This document shows, piece by piece, positions 48,120-53,613 of a stretch of 53,613 bases of DNA. How positions within the stretch are numbered: the stretch's first letter is position 1; each line of letters starts with the position of its first letter. Source of the stretch: Nitrobacter sp. 62-13 (GTDB lineage Bacteria > Pseudomonadota > Alphaproteobacteria > Rhizobiales > Xanthobacteraceae); NCBI RefSeq assembly GCF_001896955.1, contig NZ_MKRN01000190.1:1-53613 (forward strand), given 5' to 3'. The notes below the pieces were generated by a model. The model was not told the DNA's origin. It ran no database searches and saw only the letters and a program-made list of their open reading frames with translations. A program made the position numbers and the translations under genes.

Positions 48120-48899
48120 ATGAATACCGCACGCATCGTCGTCCTCGCCGTCGCTGTCGGTGCCGGCGGTCTCGCCGCCTATCTCGCGAGCGGGTCCGAC
48201 AAGAAGCCGCAACCCGCCCAGACCGCGCAGCTTCCGACCGTGGACGTTCTGGTTGCGAAGTCGGAGATTCAGCTGGGACAGGCGGTGACCGCGAACGAGG
48301 TGGCGTGGCAGGCATGGCCAGCGAACGCCGCCAGCAGCAGTTTCATTCGCCGTGACCAGCGTCCCAACGCCACCACGGAGCTGGCGGGATCGATCGCCCG
48401 CTCGCCTTTCATCGCTGGAGAGCCCATTCGCGAACCCAAGCTGGTCAGCGCGAAAGGATCCGGCTTCATGGCCGCGATCCTGCCGACCGGCATGCGGGCG
48501 ATCTCGACCGAGATTTCGCCCGAGACGGGCGCCGGCGGCTTCATTCTCCCCAATGACCGCGTCGACGTGATCCTCTCAAGACGGGAAAAAAACGCGGACC
48601 ATCCCTCTGATTCCGTCAATTCCGAGACCATTCTCAGCAATGTGCGGGTTCTCGCGATCGATCAGACCATCGAGGAGAAAAACGGACAGAAGGTCGTCGT
48701 CGGCAAGACCGCAACGCTCGAACTGAAACCGGACCAGGCGGAGTCGCTGGCGCGGTCGCGCCAGATGGGAACGCTGTCGCTGGCGCTGCGCAGCCTTGCC
48801 GATGCCAATGCTCCGGAAAGCAGCGCCGACGACCAGAGGCGCGACAGCATCAATGTCGTCCGTTACGGCGTTCCAACCCAGACCACCGTACAGAGGTAA
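48120..48899 (+). CDS. cpaB: Tad pilus assembly protein CpaB (RcpC)
   Basis: 259 residues. N-terminal membrane anchor MNTARIVVLAVAVGAGGLAA (hallmark CpaB start), followed by an SAF-like domain: VDVLVAKSEIQLGQAVTANE, PFIAGEPIREPKLV, and the RcpC part GFILPNDRVDVILS, KTATLELKPDQAESLARS. Periplasmic, thought to stabilise the secretin. ATG at 48120 is preferred over GTG at 48111. cpaC follows after 15 bp. Confidence 0.92.
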   Translation: MNTARIVVLAVAVGAGGLAAYLASGSDKKPQPAQTAQLPTVDVLVAKSEIQLGQAVTANEVAWQAWPANAASSSFIRRDQRPNATTELAGSIARSPFIAGEPIREPKLVSAKGSGFMAAILPTGMRAISTEISPETGAGGFILPNDRVDVILSRREKNADHPSDSVNSETILSNVRVLAIDQTIEEKNGQKVVVGKTATLELKPDQAESLARSRQMGTLSLALRSLADANAPESSADDQRRDSINVVRYGVPTQTTVQR

Positions 48900-48914
48900 T
48901 CAAGGACGCCCGTT

Positions 48915-50381
48915 ATGAAGTGGACGACAAATCCGACACCGTTGCAGGCCCTTGTGACGCGGTCCCTCTCGTTCGCGGCGATCGCCGCCTTCACGCTGAA
49001 CCCGGCGCTGACGCCGGTGTTCGCCGGCGATTACCGCGTGCCCGCGGCAAGGTCCGGCGCAGGGATGCACGCGCAGTCGCTGTCGCTCGGCATCGGCAAG
49101 TCCGTCGTGGTGGACCTGCCCAGCGACGTCAAGGACGTTCTCGTCGCCGACCCGAAAATCGCAAATGCCGTGGTCAGATCGGCGCAGCGCGCCTACATCA
49201 TCGGCGCCGCGGTCGGTCAGACCAACATCATATTCTTTGATGCCAACGGCCAGCAGATCGCAGCCTACGATATCGCGGTCACGCGCGATCTCAACGGCCT
49301 GCGCACCGCGCTCAAGCAGCTTTTGCCGAATGCCGCCATCAAGGTCGACGGCCTGGGCGACGGAGTCATGCTCTCCGGCTGGGTGTCGAGCCCGATTGAA
49401 GCGCAGCAGGCGGGCGATCTCGCCGCACGCCTCGCAGACGGCGCGCAAAAAGTCGTCAACAATATCGCCGTGCGGGGACGCGACCAGGTCATGCTCAAGG
49501 TCACGGTCGCCGAAGTCGCCCGCACCGTCATCAAGCAGCTGGGCATCGATCTCAGCGCCAACATGAACTACGGCACTGCGGTGGTGAATTTCAACAACGC
49601 AAACCCGTTCACCGCCTATGGCCGGACGCTGACGGGCAACAGCCTTGTGGGTTCGTTCGGTGGCAGCAGCGCCGTGCCCGCGGTCACCGCGACACTGCGC
49701 GCGATGGAGAGCGTCGGCGTGGTCCGGACGCTCGCCGAACCGAACCTGACCGCGATATCGGGTGAATCGGCGACGTTCATCTCGGGAGGTGAGTTTCCGA
49801 TTCCCGCGGGTTATTCCTGCGATCCCACCACGCATGTTTGCACCACGCAGATCAAATTCAAGAAGTTCGGCATCTCGTTGAACTTCACGCCGGTGGTGCT
49901 GACCGAAGGTCGGATCAGCCTGAGGGTGATGACCGAGGTATCGGAGCTTTCGAACGAAAACGCCATTACGCTGACCCAGGCGGTCGGCAATTCGCTGACC
50001 GTGCCGTCGATAAGGACCCGTCGGGCGGAAACGACACTGGAAATTCCGTCGGGCGGCTCGATGGCCATGGCCGGCTTGATCCAGGAACAGACCAAACAGG
50101 CCGTCAACGGATTGCCCGGTCTCACGCAATTGCCGGTGCTCGGATCGCTGTTCCGCAGTCGCGACTATGTCAACGGTCAGACCGAGTTGATGGTCCTCGT
50201 GACGCCCTACGTCGTGCGCGCCGTCGCGCAAAAGGATCTCTCGCGGCCGGATGACGGTTTCGTCGACGCATCCGATCCGCAGGCTGACCTCCTTGGCAGC
50301 ATCAACCGCATCTACGGCGCCCCGGGCCGTGCCGGACCCGCGCGTCACTATCGCGGCAGCTACGGCTTCATCACCGACTGA
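48915..50381 (+). CDS. cpaC: Tad pilus secretin CpaC (RcpA)
   Basis: 488-residue outer-membrane secretin that lets the pilus leave the cell. Signal region (SFAAIAAFTLNPALTPVFAG), pilus N-domain (SLGIGKSVVVDLPSDVKDVL), BON-like domain (IKVDGLGDGVMLSGWVSSPI, about residues 139-158), then the secretin core: VGVVRTLAEPNLTAISGESA, SGGEFPIPAGYSCD, GISLNFTPVVL, and the C-terminal VNGQTELMVLVTPYVV. Intact and of normal length. Confidence 0.95.
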   Translation: MKWTTNPTPLQALVTRSLSFAAIAAFTLNPALTPVFAGDYRVPAARSGAGMHAQSLSLGIGKSVVVDLPSDVKDVLVADPKIANAVVRSAQRAYIIGAAVGQTNIIFFDANGQQIAAYDIAVTRDLNGLRTALKQLLPNAAIKVDGLGDGVMLSGWVSSPIEAQQAGDLAARLADGAQKVVNNIAVRGRDQVMLKVTVAEVARTVIKQLGIDLSANMNYGTAVVNFNNANPFTAYGRTLTGNSLVGSFGGSSAVPAVTATLRAMESVGVVRTLAEPNLTAISGESATFISGGEFPIPAGYSCDPTTHVCTTQIKFKKFGISLNFTPVVLTEGRISLRVMTEVSELSNENAITLTQAVGNSLTVPSIRTRRAETTLEIPSGGSMAMAGLIQEQTKQAVNGLPGLTQLPVLGSLFRSRDYVNGQTELMVLVTPYVVRAVAQKDLSRPDDGFVDASDPQADLLGSINRIYGAPGRAGPARHYRGSYGFITD

Positions 50382-50402
50382 GGCGGGGCAAGGAACGAAA
50401 CG

Positions 50403-51146
50403 ATGACACCCACAGATTCCGCCGAACGCTACCGCAGTCTTCGCGTAGCCATCCTCGCCGCCGGCCTCGCCGCTGCGCTGGGCGCCTGCACTCATACGAG
50501 CCAGGATGAAATTCCGACCGCAAGCATTCCCAACGATTATCGCTTGCGGCATCCCATCGCGATCCAGGAAGCCGATCGGACCGTCAATATCTTCGTCGGC
50601 AACACGCGGGGCGGCCTGTCGGCATCCCAGCGTGCCGATGTCATCGGGCTTGCGAGCGTCTGGCTCCGCGAGGGAACGGGCGCCATCGTTGCCGAGGTGC
50701 CTGCCGGCACCAGCAACGCCCGGGCCGCTGCCGACTCATTCAGGGAAGTCCGCTCGCTGCTCGCGGCCGCCGGCGTTCCGCCGCGCGGGATTATCGTCCG
50801 GCGATACCATCCCGCCGACGAGCGCCTGTTCGCAACCATTCGCCTGACCTATCCGCGGATCGCGGCTACGGCGGGCCCCTGCGGCGTCTGGCCGGAGGAC
50901 CTCGGGCCTTCGATCAAGAACAAGGGTTATCTCGACAACAAGCCGTACTGGAATTTCGGGTGTGCCACCCAGCGCAACCTTGCATCGATGATCGATAACC
51001 CCGCCGACCTCGTGCAGCCGCGGCCCGAAACCCCGCCCTACACGGCTCGCCGCTCCGAGGGTTTCGAGAAATATCGCAAGGGCACCCCCACGACCACGGA
51101 CTATCCCGAAGCCGACAAAGCCAAACTCAGCGATACAGGCAAATGA
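50403..51146 (+). CDS. cpaD: Tad pilus lipoprotein CpaD (RcpB)
   Basis: 247 residues. Lipobox LGAC near residue 29 (AAALGACTHTS). The CpaD fold is seen in YRLRHPIAIQEADRTVNIFV, ADVIGLASVWLREGTGAIVA and the conserved CGVWPEDLG, NKPYWNFGCATQRNLASMID. Outer-membrane-associated partner of the secretin. Overlaps cpaE by four bases (ATGA). Confidence 0.93.
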   Translation: MTPTDSAERYRSLRVAILAAGLAAALGACTHTSQDEIPTASIPNDYRLRHPIAIQEADRTVNIFVGNTRGGLSASQRADVIGLASVWLREGTGAIVAEVPAGTSNARAAADSFREVRSLLAAAGVPPRGIIVRRYHPADERLFATIRLTYPRIAATAGPCGVWPEDLGPSIKNKGYLDNKPYWNFGCATQRNLASMIDNPADLVQPRPETPPYTARRSEGFEKYRKGTPTTTDYPEADKAKLSDTGK

Positions 51147-52411
51147 TCAGTTACGCTCGCCAGGACGCAGAAGAGTCAACCGCTTCCCCCTCGCCGAAGG
51201 CCGACGATCATGTCGTGCCGGCGCCGCGCGTATCGGTGCAGGCCTTTTGCGAGACGATGGAAACAGCCACAGCCGTGCAATCGGCCGGCGAGGATCGCCG
51301 GCTGGCCAAGGCGCACCTCAAGATCCAGATGGGCGGCATGACCGCTGCGGTGGAGGCTTATCGCTCGGCGCCGACACCGAACGTCATCATTCTCGAAGCG
51401 GAAGAACGCGGCGACATCCTGGCAGCGCTCGACCGGCTTGCCAGCGTGTGCGACGCAGGCACGCGGGTGGTCGTGATCGGTCGCATCAACGACGTCAGCC
51501 TGTATCGCGAACTGGTCAAGCGGGGCGTCAGCGATTATGTCATCGCCCCGGTCAGCGCCCTCGACGTCGTACGCTCGGTTTGCGGCCTGTTCTCAGCGCC
51601 GGAAGCGAAGGCGGTCGGCCGGGTCATCGCCGTTGTCGGCGCGAAGGGCGGCGTCGGCGCTTCGACGGTCGCCCATAACGTCGCCTGGGCGATCGCCCGC
51701 GATCTGGCGCTCGATTCCGTCGTCGCCGACCTCGACCTCGCCTTCGGCACGGCAGGACTGGATTTCAATCAGGACCCGCCGCAGGGCATCGCCGACGCCG
51801 TTTTTTCGCCCGACCGCATCGACACGGCCTTCGTCGATCGGCTGCTGTCGAAGTGCACCGATCATCTGAGCTTGCTGGCCGCGCCGGCAACGCTGGACCG
51901 GGTCTATGATTTCGGAACGGAAGCGTTTGATTCGATCCTCGACACCCTGCGGGCGACGATGCCCTGCATCGTGCTCGATATCCCGCATCAATGGTCCGGC
52001 TGGACCAAACGGGCTCTGATCGGCGCGGACGACATCCTGATCGTCGCCACGCCCGATCTCGCCAACCTTCGCAACACGAAAAACCTGATCGATCTGCTCA
52101 AGGTGGCGCGGCCGAACGACCGGCCGCCGCTTTATTGCCTCAACCAGGTCAATGTTCCGAAGCGGCCGGAGATCAGCTCCAATGAATTCGCCAAAGCCAT
52201 TGAAAACCAGCCGATCGTCAGCATCCCGTTCGAACCGCAGATGTTCGGGTCCGCCGCGAATAACGGCCAGATGATCGCCGAAGTCGCGCCGAGCCACCGC
52301 GCCGCGGAAATGTTCCTGCAGATCGCGCAGCGCCTGACCGGCCGGGGCGAGGCCAAGAAGTCGCGGAAATCGTTTCTGCCCCCGTTCATCGAGAAGTTGC
52401 GGGCAAGATAA
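51143..52411 (+). CDS. cpaE: Tad pilus ParA/MinD-like ATPase CpaE (TadZ)
   Basis: 422 residues. The N-terminal receiver-like domain (about residues 30-150, with NVIILEAEERGDILAALDRL and DYVIAPVSALDVVRSVCGL) lacks a clear phosphorylatable Asp. A MinD/ParA ATPase follows with the deviant Walker A GAKGGVGAST (about residues 165-174) and VVADLDLAFGTAGLDFNQDP. Localises the Tad machine to the pole or assembly site. Confidence 0.93.
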   Translation: MISYARQDAEESTASPSPKADDHVVPAPRVSVQAFCETMETATAVQSAGEDRRLAKAHLKIQMGGMTAAVEAYRSAPTPNVIILEAEERGDILAALDRLASVCDAGTRVVVIGRINDVSLYRELVKRGVSDYVIAPVSALDVVRSVCGLFSAPEAKAVGRVIAVVGAKGGVGASTVAHNVAWAIARDLALDSVVADLDLAFGTAGLDFNQDPPQGIADAVFSPDRIDTAFVDRLLSKCTDHLSLLAAPATLDRVYDFGTEAFDSILDTLRATMPCIVLDIPHQWSGWTKRALIGADDILIVATPDLANLRNTKNLIDLLKVARPNDRPPLYCLNQVNVPKRPEISSNEFAKAIENQPIVSIPFEPQMFGSAANNGQMIAEVAPSHRAAEMFLQIAQRLTGRGEAKKSRKSFLPPFIEKLRAR

Positions 52412-52432
52412 GCCCGCGCGTGGAGTACGGTC

Positions 52433-53613
52433 GTGTTTGGCAAGCGTAGCGGACCAGAGAACGAGGCGCGGAAGCCGGGAGGCGGCCTGACGCTGGGGGC
52501 CGCGCCGGCAGCCCAGAACGCGCGAGAGCCCGCGGAAACCGCTTCACTGACCGCGCCGTCTCCTCCGCTTGCGCCAGCACGCCCCGCGCCGCCAGCGCCG
52601 ACCATCGACGTGCGGCGGTCCGATAACTATTACCAGGTCAAGGCGACGATTTTCGGCGCGCTGATCGAGGCGATCGATCTCGCCCAGCTCGCCAAACTCG
52701 ACGGCGAATCCGCCCGCGAAGAAATCCGCGACATCGTCAACGAGATCATCGCGATCAAGAATATCGTGATGTCGATCGCCGAGCAGGAAGAGCTGCTCGA
52801 CGACATCTGCAACGACGTTCTGGGCTATGGTCCGCTCGAGCCGCTGCTGTCGCGCGACGACATCGCGGACATCATGGTCAACGGCGCCGGCACCGTCTTC
52901 ATCGAAGTCGGCGGCAAGATCCAGCGAACCGGCATCCGGTTCCGCGACAACCAGCAACTGCTGAATATCTGCCAGCGAATCGTCAGCCAGGTCGGCCGCC
53001 GGGTCGACGAATCCTCGCCGATATGCGATGCGCGCCTCGCCGACGGATCCCGCGTCAACGCCATCGTTCCGCCGCTGGCGATCGACGGGCCCGCGCTGAC
53101 GATCCGGAAATTCAGGAAGGACAAGCTGACGCTCGATCAGCTTGTCAAGTTCGGCGCGATTACGCCGGAAGGCGGCACCATCCTCCAGATCATCGGACGC
53201 TGCCGCGCCAACGTGCTGATCTCAGGCGGCACCGGCTCCGGCAAGACCACGCTGCTGAACTGCCTCACCAACTATATCGACCATGACGAGCGCATCATCA
53301 CCTGCGAAGACGCCGCCGAGCTTCAGTTGCAGCAGCCCCACGTCGTGCGGCTCGAAACCCGCCCCCCCAATATCGAGGGCGAGGGCCAAGTGACGATGCG
53401 CGAACTGGTCCGCAACTGCCTTCGTATGCGTCCCGAGCGCATCATCGTCGGCGAGGTTCGCGGACCCGAGGCGTTCGACCTGCTGCAGGCGATGAACACC
53501 GGCCATGACGGCTCGATGGGAACGCTGCACGCCAACAACCCGCGCGAGGCGCTGTCGCGCTGCGAATCCATGATCACCATGGGCGGCTATTCGCTGCCCT
53601 CGCGCACCATCCG
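52433..53613 (+). CDS. cpaF: Tad pilus assembly ATPase CpaF (TadA), 3' end missing
   Basis: Traffic ATPase powering Flp pilus polymerisation. GTG at 52433 with GGAG seven bases upstream. The frame is open to the window end, giving 393 visible residues. The N-terminal 60 are Pro/Ala-rich. Then come [35 protein letters not shown], Walker [15 protein letters not shown], the Asp box [20 protein letters not shown], Walker B region [14 protein letters not shown] and [14 protein letters not shown]. The usual length is about 430-490, so roughly 40-100 residues are cut off. The next genes would be tadB/tadC. Confidence 0.95.
   Translation, partial: MFGKRSGPENEARKPGGGLTLGAAPAAQNAREPAETASLTAPSPPLAPARPAPPAPTIDVRRSDNYYQVKATIFGALIEAIDLAQLAKLDGESAREEIRDIVNEIIAIKNIVMSIAEQEELLDDICNDVLGYGPLEPLLSRDDIADIMVNGAGTVFIEVGGKIQRTGIRFRDNQQLLNICQRIVSQVGRRVDESSPICDARLADGSRVNAIVPPLAIDGPALTIRKFRKDKLTLDQLVKFGAITPEGGTILQIIGRCRANVLISGGTGSGKTTLLNCLTNYIDHDERIITCEDAAELQLQQPHVVRLETRPPNIEGEGQVTMRELVRNCLRMRPERIIVGEVRGPEAFDLLQAMNTGHDGSMGTLHANNPREALSRCESMITMGGYSLPSRTI

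Noticed and set aside
1-53613. tRNA, rRNA, CRISPR, transposase or prophage genes
   Set aside because: I looked for cloverleaf TpsiC-type motifs, regular repeat-spacer arrays and DDE or integrase motifs on both strands and saw none. A tRNA or motif-based scan by program would settle this.

Overview
The window is high-GC alphaproteobacterial chromosome. Gene content and order (acnA facing a ccmABCDG cluster, a yciB/ftsY pair, DUF2794 and DUF3551 proteins, a Tad pilus locus) and several families of short palindromic intergenic repeats fit the Bradyrhizobium / Rhodopseudomonas / Nitrobacter / Afipia group. The genus cannot be fixed from what is visible. I saw no transposase, integrase, phage gene, CRISPR array, rRNA or tRNA. 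This is mostly core chromosome carrying many small non-coding repeat elements.

Left part (1-17 kb): the 3' part of lepA; a small lysine/arginine-rich protein; the murein endopeptidase mepA; an exported protein of unknown function; the molybdate importer modA / modBC, whose modBC half lies between two same-orientation copies of a palindromic repeat; a K+/H+ antiporter; map and radC; a tiny double-glycine-leader (bacteriocin-like) peptide; then a minus-strand run of substrate-binding protein, ATPase, permease, D-2-hydroxyacid dehydrogenase and an Inh-type protease inhibitor, divergent from a creatininase-family amidohydrolase.

Middle (17-32 kb): a large porin joining an Omp25-like barrel to an OprB-like barrel; an FMN/Fe-S glutamate-synthase-like protein; a 52-residue conserved-looking small protein; an MFS transporter translationally overlapping a PRC-barrel protein gene; a carbohydrate group (amylo-alpha-1,6-glucosidase, ABC exporter, divergent GT4 glycosyltransferase); several small exported proteins; DUF2794 and DUF1223 proteins.

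Right part (32-53.6 kb): aconitase acnA; the cytochrome c maturation operon ccmA-ccmB-ccmC-ccmD-ccmG; an exported helix-hairpin-helix protein; yciB; ftsY; a RluA-type pseudouridine synthase whose reading frame appears to have absorbed a palindromic repeat element in frame; rhlE; an infA-like gene and a cold-shock gene with a structured leader; and a Tad (Flp) pilus locus. In the Tad locus, tadG, tadE and a stand-alone CpaC-N-like protein are read leftwards, while flp, a possible 46-residue membrane peptide and cpaA-cpaB-cpaC-cpaD-cpaE-cpaF are read rightwards to the window edge.

The strongest unusual signals are the in-frame palindromic insertion in the pseudouridine synthase gene, the double-glycine-leader peptide gene, the double-barrel porin, the repeat-bracketed modBC with a ModC lacking its molybdate-binding tail, and the small or stand-alone accessory genes of the Tad locus. 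All function calls rest on motif recognition by eye. No database search was possible.
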